From: Mycobacterium malmoense
Lineage (GTDB): Bacteria; Actinomycetota; Actinomycetes; Mycobacteriales; Mycobacteriaceae
Direction of reading: 5' to 3'
DNA: 64,000 nucleotides
Assembly (NCBI RefSeq): GCF_019645855.1
Contig: NZ_CP080999.1
Span: 2,728,001-2,792,000, forward strand
Positions within the stretch are counted from its first letter, which is position 1. Every line of letters begins with the position of its first letter. Positions 34,625 through 43,149 of the stretch are shown piece after piece. The notes beneath the pieces are model-generated. The model ran no database searches. It saw only the letters and a program-made list of their open reading frames with translations, and was not told the origin of the DNA. A program made the position numbers and the translations under genes.

Positions 34625-34794
34625 CCAGGCGGCGGAATTCATTCGGGCGACACACTGAGCCCAGCCATACCTTGCTGGAAGATTCGAAACTGGCGTGGCA
34701 AAGTGCTGCTGGTAGCCCAAGCCCACTGGTGTGCTCCAGCCCAGCCTGCCAGCCCCGGCCGGACGGCACAGCCGTTTACACCGTAGGAGTGATC

Positions 34795-35274
34795 ATGCAA
34801 GGTGATCCGGATGTTTTGCGCCTGCTCAACGAGCAATTGACGAGTGAGCTGACCGCCATCAACCAGTATTTTCTGCATTCCAAGATGCAGGAAAACTGGG
34901 GCTTCACCGAATTGGCGAAACACACGCGCGCGGAGTCCTTCGACGAAATGCGGCACGCCGAGGAGATCACCGATCGCATTTTGCTGCTCGACGGCCTGCC
35001 AAACTACCAGCGCCTCGGATCACTGCGCGTCGGGCAGACGCTGCGCGAACAGTTCGAAGCCGACCTGGCCATCGAATTCGACGTGTTGAATCGCCTCAAG
35101 CCGGGAATCATCATGTGCCGGGAGAAGCAGGACACCACCAGCGCCGTACTGCTCGAGAAGATCGTGGCCGACGAGGAATTGCACGTCGACTACCTGCAGA
35201 CCCAGCTGGAACTGATGGACAAGTTGGGAGAGGAGCTCTACTCGGCGCAGTGCGTCTCCCGTCCACCGACCTGA
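34795..35274 (+). CDS. bfrA: bacterioferritin BfrA
   Basis: A 159-residue bacterioferritin that stores iron in a 24-mer. Ferroxidase residues are visible: E18 (TSELT), E51 and H54 (FDEMRHAEE), and further C-terminal E127/H130 (DEELH). Met52 is the haem-binding methionine. The sequence is close in pattern to M. tuberculosis BfrA. ATG 34795 (MQGDPDVLRLLNEQL). Controlled by the tandem IdeR boxes upstream; Bfd, its electron donor, is the divergent gene. Confidence 0.97.
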   Translation: MQGDPDVLRLLNEQLTSELTAINQYFLHSKMQENWGFTELAKHTRAESFDEMRHAEEITDRILLLDGLPNYQRLGSLRVGQTLREQFEADLAIEFDVLNRLKPGIIMCREKQDTTSAVLLEKIVADEELHVDYLQTQLELMDKLGEELYSAQCVSRPPT

Positions 35275-35372
35275 CGTGGCCTGATGAGCCGCCGACCGCG
35301 GCCGGCAAGCCGGCCGGCGCCGCCAGGACGTGTCCGCCCGAAATCCGCAGTGCGGGCGTAGCATCACACGCC

Positions 35373-35867
35373 ATGAGCCGAATCGGAACATTCGCCGACG
35401 ACGACCTGGCGGGCTGGTTTTCGAAATCGCCCGACCTCGGCGGCGCGCTCGCCGGCTTCAGCCAGGCCGTCTACACCAAGAACCGGCTGCCGTTGCGCAC
35501 CCGTGAGCTGGCGCGCACGGTGATCGCCCACCACAACGTGTGCGTCGTCTGCGTCAACACCCGCGACGCCGACGGGCCCGCCGAAGGTGTCGACGAGGAG
35601 CTCTACGAGCACGCACTGCAGTGGCGCACCTGGCCCGGCTACAGCGAGCAGGAGCGGCTGGCAGCCGAGTTCGCGGACCGATTCGCCACCGAGCACACCG
35701 CGCTACGCGACGACGAAGACTTCTGGAGCCGCTGCGCCGAGCATTTCTCCGACGAATTGCTCGCCGACCTCGCCCTCTCGTGCGCGTTGTGGATCGGCAT
35801 GGGACGGGTCCTGCGGACCCTCGATATCGGCCAGGCCTGCAAGCTCACCTTGCCCAGCCGCGCATAG
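35373..35867 (+). CDS. carboxymuconolactone decarboxylase/AhpD-like protein
   Basis: A 164-residue AhpD-fold protein. The conserved part NRLPLRTRELARTVIAHHNV then CVVCVNTRDADG shows the CxxC (VCVVC, near residues 52-55) and neighbouring histidines of the carboxymuconolactone decarboxylase family; RLAAEFADRFATEH and FWSRCAEHFSDELLADLALS are the second helix pair. Probably a thiol-based peroxidase or decarboxylase; substrate unknown. ATG 35373, 98 bp beyond bfrA. glnA3 follows at 29 bp. Confidence 0.85.
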   Translation: MSRIGTFADDDLAGWFSKSPDLGGALAGFSQAVYTKNRLPLRTRELARTVIAHHNVCVVCVNTRDADGPAEGVDEELYEHALQWRTWPGYSEQERLAAEFADRFATEHTALRDDEDFWSRCAEHFSDELLADLALSCALWIGMGRVLRTLDIGQACKLTLPSRA

Positions 35868-35896
35868 CCGCCACGGGCCGAGAGCCACGCGCCGGC

Positions 35897-37246
35897 ATGA
35901 CAGCGACACCGCTTGCCGCCGCGGCGATCGCGCAACTGGAGGCCGAGGGCGTCGACACCGTCATCGGCACCGTCGTGAACCCCGCCGGCCTCACCCAGGC
36001 CAAGACGGTGCCGATCCGGCGGACCAACACCTTCGCGGATCCCGGCCTGGGCGCCAGCCCCTCCTGGCATGCCTTCGCCATCGACCAGACCGGCATCGCA
36101 TTCACCGACGACGTCGGCGTGGTCGGAGACCAGCGGCTGCGCATCGACCTGTCGGCCCTGCGCATCATCGGCGACGGGCTGGCGTGGGCGCCGGCCGCAT
36201 TCTTCGAACAGGACAGCACACCGGTTCCCGCGTGCAGCCGCGGAACGCTGGGCCGGATGGAGGCCGCGCTCAAAGAAGCCGGCCTCGACGCGGCGATCGG
36301 CCACGAAATCGAATTCCTTCTGGTCGGCCCCGACGGGGGCCGGCTGCCGTCCGTGCTCTGGGCGCAGTACGGCCTCGCCGGCGTGCTCGAGCATGAAGCC
36401 TTCGTGCGCGACGTCAATGTCGCGGCCACGGCGGCCGGCATCGCGATCGAGCAGTTTCATCCCGAGTACGGGGCCAACCAGTTCGAGCTCTCGTTGTCGC
36501 CGTTGGCCCCGGTGGCCGCGGCCGATCAGCTGGCATTGACCAAGCTCATCATCGGCCGGGCCGCCCGCCGCCACGGGCTGCGCGTCAGCCTGTCGCCGGC
36601 GCCCTTCGCGGGCAGCGTCGGATCCGGTGCGCACCAGCACTTTTCGCTGACCAAGGCGGGTCCGCTATTTTCCGACGGAACCGGCGCGGCGGGCATGACA
36701 CCGGCGGGCGAGAGCGCCGTGGCGGGGGTGGTTCGCGGGCTCCCCGAAGCCCAGGGCATTCTGTGCGGATCGATCGTGTCCGGTTTGCGGCTGCGGCCCG
36801 GCAACTGGGCCGGGGCCTACGCCTGCTGGGGCACCGAAAACCGTGAGGCGGCAGTGCGGTTCGTCAAGGGCGGGCCCGGCAGCCCGCTCGGCGCCAATGT
36901 CGAGGTGAAGGTCGTCGATCCCTCGGCGAACCCGTACCTCGCATCCGCGGCGATCCTCGGCCTGGCGCTGGACGGAATCCAGCGCCAGGCGGCACTCCCG
37001 CCAGAAACCACGGTAGACCCGGCGAACCTTTCCGAGCCCGACCGTAACCGCGCCGGTATCGTGCGCCTGCCGCAGGCTCAGGCGGATGTCATTGCCGCAC
37101 TGGATAATTCGACGCTGCTGCGGAGCATCCTGGGCGATCCCGTGGTCGACGTGGTGGTCGCGGCCCGCCGGCTGGAGCATGAGCGCTACGGTGGCCTCGA
37201 CCCCGAGCAGCTGGCGGACAAGTTCCGCATGGCCTGGAGCCTGTGA
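35897..37246 (+). CDS. glnA3: glutamine synthetase-like protein GlnA3
   Basis: A 449-residue glutamine synthetase-family enzyme. Motifs: HEIEFLL (metal Glu), HPEYGANQFELSLSP (substrate/metal), SPAPFAGSVGSGAHQHFSL (ATP/metal His) and the C-terminal EVKVVDPSANPYLASAAIL (ammonium and adenine side). Some canonical GS residues differ. GlnA3-type proteins were shown in Streptomyces to be gamma-glutamylpolyamine synthetases rather than true glutamine synthetases, so polyamine use is a fair inference. ATG 35897. Its last four bases GTGA overlap the start of the amidohydrolase, pointing to a coupled pair. Confidence 0.9.
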   Translation: MTATPLAAAAIAQLEAEGVDTVIGTVVNPAGLTQAKTVPIRRTNTFADPGLGASPSWHAFAIDQTGIAFTDDVGVVGDQRLRIDLSALRIIGDGLAWAPAAFFEQDSTPVPACSRGTLGRMEAALKEAGLDAAIGHEIEFLLVGPDGGRLPSVLWAQYGLAGVLEHEAFVRDVNVAATAAGIAIEQFHPEYGANQFELSLSPLAPVAAADQLALTKLIIGRAARRHGLRVSLSPAPFAGSVGSGAHQHFSLTKAGPLFSDGTGAAGMTPAGESAVAGVVRGLPEAQGILCGSIVSGLRLRPGNWAGAYACWGTENREAAVRFVKGGPGSPLGANVEVKVVDPSANPYLASAAILGLALDGIQRQAALPPETTVDPANLSEPDRNRAGIVRLPQAQADVIAALDNSTLLRSILGDPVVDVVVAARRLEHERYGGLDPEQLADKFRMAWSL

Positions 37247-38385
37247 CACAGCTCGCCATGAGTCCTGACCCTTCCGCGCTGGCACAACACATCGACGACG
37301 TGGTATTGGTCGATCAGCACGTGCACGGGTGCTGGCTGACGGCGGGGGACCGGCGACGGTTCGAGAACGCCCTCAACGAGGCCAATACCGAACCCCTCGC
37401 GGATTCGGGTTTCGACTCCCAGCTCGGCTTCGCGGTGCGCGCCCACTGCGCACCCCTCCTGGGCCTACCCAAACACGTTGATCCACAGGACTATTGGGAG
37501 CGGCGCCGGCAATACGGCGAGCCGGAACTGGCCCGGCTGTTCCTGCCCGCCGCCAAGGTGACCGACTGGCTGGTGGACACCGGAATCGACGGCCACATCG
37601 CCGGCGTGCCCGGCATGGCCGAATTGTCCGGCGCCCACGCCCACGAGGTCGTTCGCCTCGAGCAGGTGGCCGAGCAGGCCGCGCAAGCGCCGGGCGACTA
37701 CGCGTCGGCGTTCGAGGAGATCCTGCGCCGGCGCGCGGCCGCGGCGGTCGCCACCAAGTCGATCCTGGCCTACCGGGGCGGGTTCGACGGCGACCTGACC
37801 GAGCCGCCGGCGTCGCAGGTCGCCGAGGCCGCCGCCCGGTGGCGCGATGCCGGCGGGATCCGGTTGCGGGATCGGGTCCTGCTGCGTTTCGGATTACACC
37901 GGGCGCTGCGGCTTGGCAAGCCGCTGCAATTCCACGTCGGCTTCGGCGACCGGGACTGCGATCTGCACAAGGCCAATCCGCTTCTCCTGCTCGACTTCCT
38001 GCGCCAGTCCGGTGACACGCCGATCGTGCTGCTGCACTGCTATCCCTACGAGCGCGAAGCCGGCTATCTCGCGCAGGCCTTCAACAACGTCTATGTCGAC
38101 GGCGGGCTGAGCGTGAACCATCTGGGGGCTCGGGCACCGGCGTTCATCGCCCGGCTGCTGGAGATGGCGCCCTTCCGCAAGGTCCTCTACTCGTCGGACG
38201 GATACGGTCCCGCGGAGCTGCATTTCCTGGGATCGGTGTTGTGGCGCAAGGGTATTCACCGCGTACTGCGTGGTTTCGTGGACGGCGGCGACTGGAGTGA
38301 GGCTGATGCGATCCGGGTGGTCGACCTTGTCGCGCACGCCAACGCTGCCCGCGTGTATCGCCTCGACGCCGCGGGTCGGCGATGA
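37243..38385 (+). CDS. amidohydrolase (FluG-N-terminal-like) coupled to glnA3
   Basis: A 380-residue TIM-barrel metal-dependent hydrolase: DQHVHGCWL (His-x-His) near residue 21, LHCYPYEREAGYL (central His) near 266, and YSSDGYGPAELHF (catalytic Asp) near 311. In fungal FluG and related bacterial proteins an amidohydrolase domain is fused in front of a GS domain; here the two are separate but translationally coupled, in reversed order, as in M. tuberculosis Rv1878-Rv1879. Likely processes the glutamyl product of GlnA3; substrate unknown. GTG start 37243. Confidence 0.87.
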   Translation: MTQLAMSPDPSALAQHIDDVVLVDQHVHGCWLTAGDRRRFENALNEANTEPLADSGFDSQLGFAVRAHCAPLLGLPKHVDPQDYWERRRQYGEPELARLFLPAAKVTDWLVDTGIDGHIAGVPGMAELSGAHAHEVVRLEQVAEQAAQAPGDYASAFEEILRRRAAAAVATKSILAYRGGFDGDLTEPPASQVAEAAARWRDAGGIRLRDRVLLRFGLHRALRLGKPLQFHVGFGDRDCDLHKANPLLLLDFLRQSGDTPIVLLHCYPYEREAGYLAQAFNNVYVDGGLSVNHLGARAPAFIARLLEMAPFRKVLYSSDGYGPAELHFLGSVLWRKGIHRVLRGFVDGGDWSEADAIRVVDLVAHANAARVYRLDAAGRR

Positions 38386-38424
38386 GACACCGCGCTTTAA
38401 AGCGGAACGAACCGCCGCAGCTTC

Positions 38425-38762
38425 CCGCTGGCGCGGTCGGTGCCGAATCTTTTCCTGGGCCTGTCGATCATGAACGGACCGGATCCGCTGGATCCGCACG
38501 CGGTGCCGGCCCCGCTGGACGATCCCGACCGGATCGGCCTCGGTGGGCTGCGCGTCGCCACCTACCTCGACGACGGCACCGGCGAGGTCGCCGCGGTGGT
38601 GACCGCCGCCGTCGTTCGCTGCGGAACTTCCCGGATGGGTTGCCCATCGGGGTTCAGGTCGTCGCCGGGCCGTGGCAGGACGCCACGGCGCTGGCCGTCG
38701 CCGGCCACCTGGAGAAGGTGTTCGGCGGTTGGCGGCCCCCACCGCTCGTCGACACGCTTTAG
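38425..38762 (+). pseudogene. amidase-signature-family gene relic (internal deletion)
   Basis: Two amidase pieces in different frames. The first (from about 38440) reads LFLGLSIMNGPDPLDPHAVP then DDPDRIGLGGLRVATYLDDG, a mid-protein amidase segment. The second, from about 38620 to TAG 38760-38762, reads RNFPDGLPIGVQVVAGPWQD then ATALAVAGHLEKVFGG, the usual amidase C-terminus. The catalytic Ser-Ser-Lys part in front and the sequence between are missing. Classified as a dead amidase gene. It directly follows the amidohydrolase; the ancestor may have belonged to the same operon. Confidence 0.8.
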
Positions 38763-39229
38763 ACCAAGCCGGTCGCATCCACAACCCATGACATATCCGC
38801 GCCGGCAAGGCTCTCGAAGTAGTTGGGCGGCGCGAAGCCGGTCAGGCTGTTCATGTCCCAATAGTCTTTCCAGACAGCGATTTTCGCGTCACCGTTCTGC
38901 CAGACCACCTGGTGGACGGTGACGAACCTCAGCACGCCTTGCTCACCAGTCGGGAAGGTCCACGTCTCCGAGTGCTCGTACATGACGTCGGAGCCGTTGG
39001 TCAGCAGCAGGCCGTCATGGTTCTCGTAACCGGCCAGCGGCTGTAGCCCGACCTTGAGCCGTTTCACAATGTCGTCGGGACCGCGTGCCGCCGCCGCCGG
39101 GAGCGGCATGTCGACGTAGAGGCAGTCCTCGGCCAAAAACGTCTTCACCGCATCCCAATCCCGACGCGAAAGTGCCTGCCACAGCCCGAGTACGACATCG
39201 CGGACCGCGATCGTGGAAACGTCCGTCAT
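38759..39229 (-). CDS. SnoaL/limonene-epoxide-hydrolase-like NTF2-fold protein
   Basis: A 156-residue protein with an NTF2-like cone fold: VLGLWQALSRRDWDAVKTFL then AEDCLYVDMPLPAAA, followed by HSETWTFPTGEQGVLRFVTV and VWKDYWDMNSLTGF. The family includes SnoaL-like and limonene-1,2-epoxide hydrolase-type proteins; the exact reaction cannot be read. I chose ATG 39229, which opens right before the conserved helix; an upstream start at 39265 is possible. Stop overlaps the amidase relic stop by four bases. Upstream P450 cyp140 ends 70 bp away. Confidence 0.75.
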   Translation of the reverse strand: MTDVSTIAVRDVVLGLWQALSRRDWDAVKTFLAEDCLYVDMPLPAAAARGPDDIVKRLKVGLQPLAGYENHDGLLLTNGSDVMYEHSETWTFPTGEQGVLRFVTVHQVVWQNGDAKIAVWKDYWDMNSLTGFAPPNYFESLAGADMSWVVDATGLV

Positions 39230-39298
39230 AGCGGCCAATAAACTCGATCGCAAGAGGGGTGTCAACCCCGCCGGTCAATATGCGACCCGGAACCCGCT

Positions 39299-40630
39299 CT
39301 AGGCGTCGACCTGGGCCATCGACCGCGCCGGCCCCAAGGTCACCGGCAGCGTCGACCAGCCGCGCAGCACCCGCGTGTCCCGCCTGCTGCCGGCGCCCGC
39401 CACCCGCGCCTCGGGAAAACGGTCGAAGAAGGCGCGCAGCCCGACCTCGCCCTCGGCGCGCGCAAGGGCGGCGCCCAGGCAGAAGTGCCGGCCCCCGGAG
39501 AACGCGAGATGCCTTCCCGCGTTTGGCCTTTCGATGTCGAAGCGGTGCGCATCGGGGAACACCGACGGATCCCGATTCGCGGCGGCCAGATAGATGACGA
39601 CCAGCTCGCCGCGCCGGATCCGCATGCCCGCCACCTCGACGTCTTTGAGCGCCACCCGCGCGGTGAGCTGCACCGGTGACTCCAGTCGCAAGATCTCTTC
39701 GACGGCGTTGGGCCACAATTCGGGACGTTGGCGCAGCGTGTCCAGATGCTCGGGCGCATCCAGCAACATGCGAATCCCGTTGCCCAACAGGTTCACCGTG
39801 GTCTCGAACCCGGCGGCCAGCACCAGGCCGGCGATGGCCTGCAGCTCGGTCTCGTTCAGATGCGTTTCGGCGGAGCCGCTTTCGGCCGTCTGGATCAGCT
39901 GGCTCATCAGGTTGTCGCCTGGGGCGCGGCGCAATTCGCGCAGGTGGCCGGCGAGCCAGACGTTGAATCCGGCGATGCCGTCCTGCACGCTCCGGTACTG
40001 CCGCCACGGCAACCCAATGTCCAGGCTCGGCGCGGCCAGTTCACCGAATTCGAGGACGCGCCTTCGGTCTTGCTCGGGCACGCCCAAGATGTCGCTGATG
40101 ATCGCGACCGGAAGCTGCGAGCAATACCGTCCGACGATGTCTACGACAACGGAGACATCGGCCTGCCGGGACAGCTGGTCCAGGAGATTGACCGCGGTCT
40201 GTTCGACCCGGTCGCGCAATGCGGCGACGGCCCGCGGCGTGAACACCGCCGATACCGTCTTGCGGTAGCGGGTGTGGTCCGGCGGCTCGACGGCCAGCAA
40301 CGATGGTTCGCGCAGCGGGTGCAGGAGATCGTCGCGGGTGCGGCGCTCGAGCCAGCGCACCGGTGCCGGCAGATTCGAGCCCATGTTCACCACCCGAAAG
40401 TCGTCGGACCGCAGCAGCTCATGGGCCAGCGCGTGGTCGGTCGTCACATAATTGACGCGACCATGCACCAACGGGCCCCGGGCCCGCAGTTGGTCGTAAA
40501 ACGGTACCGGATCGGCGGCGACCGTCGGATCGGCGATCAACCTGGCCTGCAATTCACCCCGTCGCATACCGATCGCCGCGACGCCGCGGACGAAACCGTG
40601 CATCGCCAGCCAGTGCAGTCTCTCCCTCAC
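39299..40630 (-). CDS. cyp140: cytochrome P450 CYP140
   Basis: A 443-residue P450. Haem-binding loop FSGGRHFCLGAALARAEGE with the axial cysteine near residue 391; I-helix AGFETTVNLLG (oxygen-activation Thr); K-helix ExxR in EEILRLESPVQ. The N-terminal MRERLHWLAMHGFVRGVAAI has the short hydrophobic start usual for mycobacterial CYP140. Corresponds to M. tuberculosis Rv1880c. Substrate is unknown. ATG 40630. Followed downstream by lppE on the same strand only 56 bp before it in reading direction. Confidence 0.94.
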   Translation of the reverse strand: MRERLHWLAMHGFVRGVAAIGMRRGELQARLIADPTVAADPVPFYDQLRARGPLVHGRVNYVTTDHALAHELLRSDDFRVVNMGSNLPAPVRWLERRTRDDLLHPLREPSLLAVEPPDHTRYRKTVSAVFTPRAVAALRDRVEQTAVNLLDQLSRQADVSVVVDIVGRYCSQLPVAIISDILGVPEQDRRRVLEFGELAAPSLDIGLPWRQYRSVQDGIAGFNVWLAGHLRELRRAPGDNLMSQLIQTAESGSAETHLNETELQAIAGLVLAAGFETTVNLLGNGIRMLLDAPEHLDTLRQRPELWPNAVEEILRLESPVQLTARVALKDVEVAGMRIRRGELVVIYLAAANRDPSVFPDAHRFDIERPNAGRHLAFSGGRHFCLGAALARAEGEVGLRAFFDRFPEARVAGAGSRRDTRVLRGWSTLPVTLGPARSMAQVDA

Positions 40631-40686
40631 CGGTCCTCCATCGATCCGTGGTCTTCACCCAGCGTAGGCCGGAAATCCTCGAGGGC

Positions 40687-41103
40687 TCAGCACTCGGCGG
40701 TGATCTTGAAGTCCGTCGTGATGACCTTGTTGGGATTGCTGCTGTTGATGCCGTAGGCGCTGCCGGTGATGGTGTATGCACTGTTGGTGACGTCGGCGTG
40801 CGCGTCTCCCACCCCACCCTGCCAGAAGCTGCCGGTGAACCCGTCGACGTTGTGGATCTTCACCCACTGGGGGATGGCCCGGTAGCCGCTGAGCAGCACC
40901 ACCGCTTCAACCTGGCCGTCGTGGTCGCGGACGTCGATGGTCCGGTACGACTGGATTTGGCTGCAGGCCGGGGGACGTGCCGTGTGGGTGGCACCGTCGA
41001 TGGTCAGGCGGGCGCCCGCGCGCGGCGTTGTCTGCGCCGGCGCGCACCCCGCGACGCCGACGGCCATCAGGGCAAAGGCGACCGCCACCAACCGATTCTG
41101 CAC
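40687..41103 (-). CDS. lppE: lipoprotein LppE (LpqH-like)
   Basis: A 138-residue exported lipoprotein. Signal MQNRLVAVAFALMAVG then lipobox VAGC (Cys20), followed by a Pro/Thr-rich linker and a beta-rich domain ending TNSAYTITGSAYGINSS and FKITAEC, the pattern of the 19-kDa antigen (LpqH) family. Two cysteines (near 47 and the last residue) could form a disulphide. Located in the envelope; role unknown. Corresponds to M. tuberculosis Rv1881c. ATG 41103; the SDR gene stop is 13 bp upstream, so co-transcription is likely. Confidence 0.9.
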   Translation of the reverse strand: MQNRLVAVAFALMAVGVAGCAPAQTTPRAGARLTIDGATHTARPPACSQIQSYRTIDVRDHDGQVEAVVLLSGYRAIPQWVKIHNVDGFTGSFWQGGVGDAHADVTNSAYTITGSAYGINSSNPNKVITTDFKITAEC

Positions 41104-41116
41104 CAGCTCTTCTCCT

Positions 41117-41950
41117 TTACTGCCGTTTCGGCATCAGCGCGGGTAGGGATTTGACGATGCGACCCCGCACGAACTCCGGGCTCACGCCCTTGAGCAGGTC
41201 GATCAGGCGAATGCTCTTGGGCACGTACCAATGCAGCCGCGTCGGATGGTGGTAGGCCTGCCACGCCGCCTCCGCGACGCTGCTCGCGGGCATCAGCCGG
41301 AACATGCCCTTCTTGGGCGCGCTGGCGCGGAGGTCCTCGGCGGACATCCGCGTCCCCCCGTCGTCGGAGTGGTTGGTGGTCGCGGTGAGGATGGCGGTGT
41401 CGATCAGACCCGGCAGTACGTCGGCGACGCGCACGCCATGTCGCTGCCATTCCACGCTCAGCGCCTCGGTCAACCCCTTGACCGCATGCTTGGTCGACGA
41501 GTACACCGCGATGCGCGGCATGCCGTAGGTGCCCGAGGACGACGACGTCGAGAACATCAGGCTGCCGGGCGTCTTCTTGAGGTGGGGCAGCGCGGCGTAG
41601 GCGCCGGTCAGCACCGCTTTGAAGTTCACCTCGACGACGCGCATCGCGGCGTCGTAGGGCACGTCCTCGAACCAGCCGGATTCGCCGATGCCGGCGTTGT
41701 TCCACATCATGTCGAGCCCGCCGTCGGCGTTGCCGGCACAGAAGTCGGCTAGGGCGCCGTCCAGGGCGGCCTTGTCCGTCACGTCGACGGCGCGGGTCCA
41801 CAGCCGGTCGTCGCCCAGTTCCTGCTTCAGCGTCGCCAGGCCGTCGTCGTTGCGGTCCACCGCACCAACGCGCCAGCCCCTGATATGGAAGAGCTTCGCG
41901 CCCTCGCGGCCCATGCCGCTGCCGGCGCCGGTGATGAAGACCGATTTCAC
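41117..41950 (-). CDS. short-chain dehydrogenase/reductase
   Basis: A 277-residue SDR similar to M. tuberculosis Rv1882c. Cofactor site ITGAGSGMGREGAKLF (residues about 6-21), WNNAGIGESGW, and catalytic YSSTKHAVKGLTE (Tyr/Lys) with Ser in FSTSSSSGTY. The aspartate in VGAVDRNDDG suggests NAD preference. ATG 41950 follows the SRPBCC stop by 6 bp. Operon SRPBCC-SDR-lppE is probable. Substrate not determinable. Confidence 0.91.
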   Translation of the reverse strand: MKSVFITGAGSGMGREGAKLFHIRGWRVGAVDRNDDGLATLKQELGDDRLWTRAVDVTDKAALDGALADFCAGNADGGLDMMWNNAGIGESGWFEDVPYDAAMRVVEVNFKAVLTGAYAALPHLKKTPGSLMFSTSSSSGTYGMPRIAVYSSTKHAVKGLTEALSVEWQRHGVRVADVLPGLIDTAILTATTNHSDDGGTRMSAEDLRASAPKKGMFRLMPASSVAEAAWQAYHHPTRLHWYVPKSIRLIDLLKGVSPEFVRGRIVKSLPALMPKRQ

Positions 41951-41956
41951 GACGCG

Positions 41957-42424
41957 TCAGTCCGCCTCGACGACGTCTTTGATGCGGTTCAGCGTCTTGG
42001 TCATGTCACGGACGTTGCGGCGCTTGCGCAGAAAGCCCCCGAACAACCAGTACGCGCCGAGCCACGGCGCCGGGTTGAGCCGAAACGACTCGGTGACGTC
42101 GGTGCCGCCGCCGCTGGGTGCCAATCGGTAGTGCCAGTTGTTCACCGCCCTGTCGCCGAGCATGACCGCGAATCCGAACTCGCGGCCCGGTTCGCACGCG
42201 GTCACCTTACACGTCGTCCAATAGACCGGCCCGATCTCGTTTCGCCGAACGTGACCGCGGAATTTGGCGCCGAGCGCCGGGCCCGTCGCGTCGCCCAGCC
42301 ACTCGGCCTCAAAGACTTCCGGAGAAAATTTTCCGGTGTTGCGCACGTCGGCGATCAGATTCCAGATCTTGTCCGCGGGCGCCGCCATGTGAACTGTCGC
42401 CGAACCTTCCATGGCCTGATCCAA
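41957..42424 (-). CDS. SRPBCC-fold (START-like) ligand-binding protein
   Basis: A 155-residue protein with the SRPBCC pattern: EGSATVHMAAPADKIWNLIA (residues about 5-24), EVFEAEWLGDATGPALGAKF, VTACEPGREFGFAV, and the long C-terminal helix RRNVRDMTKTLNRIKDVVEA. These proteins bind hydrophobic ligands or act as cyclases. Corresponds to M. tuberculosis Rv1883c. ATG 42424. First gene of the run into the SDR and lppE. Confidence 0.87.
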   Translation of the reverse strand: MDQAMEGSATVHMAAPADKIWNLIADVRNTGKFSPEVFEAEWLGDATGPALGAKFRGHVRRNEIGPVYWTTCKVTACEPGREFGFAVMLGDRAVNNWHYRLAPSGGGTDVTESFRLNPAPWLGAYWLFGGFLRKRRNVRDMTKTLNRIKDVVEAD

Positions 42425-42477
42425 ACACAGCTTCGTGCTCGGTCATAGACCACAAGGGCCGAAGGCGCCGAGATTTG

Positions 42478-42900
42478 TTAATGCGGGACGGCCGCCTGAA
42501 TGAGCCCGTTGATGATCTGCTTGATGCCCTGCGCCGGGTGCGAATACCACGCGAGCGGAAGGCCCGAGGCGGCGCCGCACTTCGGCCATGGCTCCAGCCC
42601 CTCCTCGGCGAAAAGCCGGTTGGCCACGGCGATCTGCTGCTCCCTGGATGCGGTCGCGGGGTTGCCGACACCGCCGTATTGGGCCCAGGTGCTCGGCTTG
42701 AATTGCAGGCCACCGTATTCGCCGTTTCCGGTGTTGGCGTGCCAGTTACCACCGGACTCGCATTGCGCGACCGCGTCCCAGTTGGGGGCTAGGGGGGCGG
42801 CGTTGGCCACGCCGGTGGATGAAGTCAGCGACACTGCAACTATCCCGCCCACCATGGCGGACTTGACGAGAGCTTTGCAGAGCTTTCTCATGTCAAGCAT
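42478..42900 (-). CDS. rpfC: resuscitation-promoting factor RpfC
   Basis: A 140-residue secreted muralytic enzyme that helps dormant cells regrow by cleaving peptidoglycan. Signal sequence in residues 4-36 (SAMVGGIVAVSLTSSTGVAN), cleaved near AANA/AP. The Rpf domain begins WDAVAQCESGGNWHANTGNG with the catalytic Glu, continues YGGLQFKPSTWAQYGGVGNP and AANRLFAEEGLEPWPKCGAA-like sequence, and ends in QGIKQIINGLI. The two cysteines should form a disulphide. ATG 42900; ATG 42891 (MRKLCKALV) is equally possible. From memory M. tuberculosis has a chorismate mutase gene between rpfC and fbpB; here there is none. Confidence 0.94.
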   Translation of the reverse strand: MLDMRKLCKALVKSAMVGGIVAVSLTSSTGVANAAPLAPNWDAVAQCESGGNWHANTGNGEYGGLQFKPSTWAQYGGVGNPATASREQQIAVANRLFAEEGLEPWPKCGAASGLPLAWYSHPAQGIKQIINGLIQAAVPH

Positions 42901-43091
42901 TTCGCCCGGCGTGTCCGAAGCGTTACCGATTCGAAAATGTCGCGAGATAGGCCATCTATCTGCCGAAATGGCTGATCAACGGCCAAAAGAAAGCCTTAGA
43001 AAGCTTTAGAAATTAATGAGAAATGATTAAATCAACCCTGGCAATACGATTCTTGACCTGCGAAAGGACAGCGAAAAAGTGTCCCGTAACG

Positions 43092-43129
43092 CGCTACTGC
43101 GCCTGACGGTGTCGTCAAGCGCAGTAGCG
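43092..43129 (-). terminator. hairpin terminator after fbpB
   Basis: Perfect 11-bp stem CGCTACTGCGC (43092-43102) with 43119-43129, loop 16 nt, 20 bp beyond the fbpB stop in the reading direction. Fits a terminator for fbpB and separates it from rpfC. Confidence 0.65.
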
Positions 43130-43149
43130 ACCTCCCGCAGGTTCGGTGG

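Noticed and set aside
35540..35896. N-terminal extension of glnA3
   Set aside because: The frame upstream of ATG 35897 overlaps the carboxymuconolactone decarboxylase-like gene and is its shadow.
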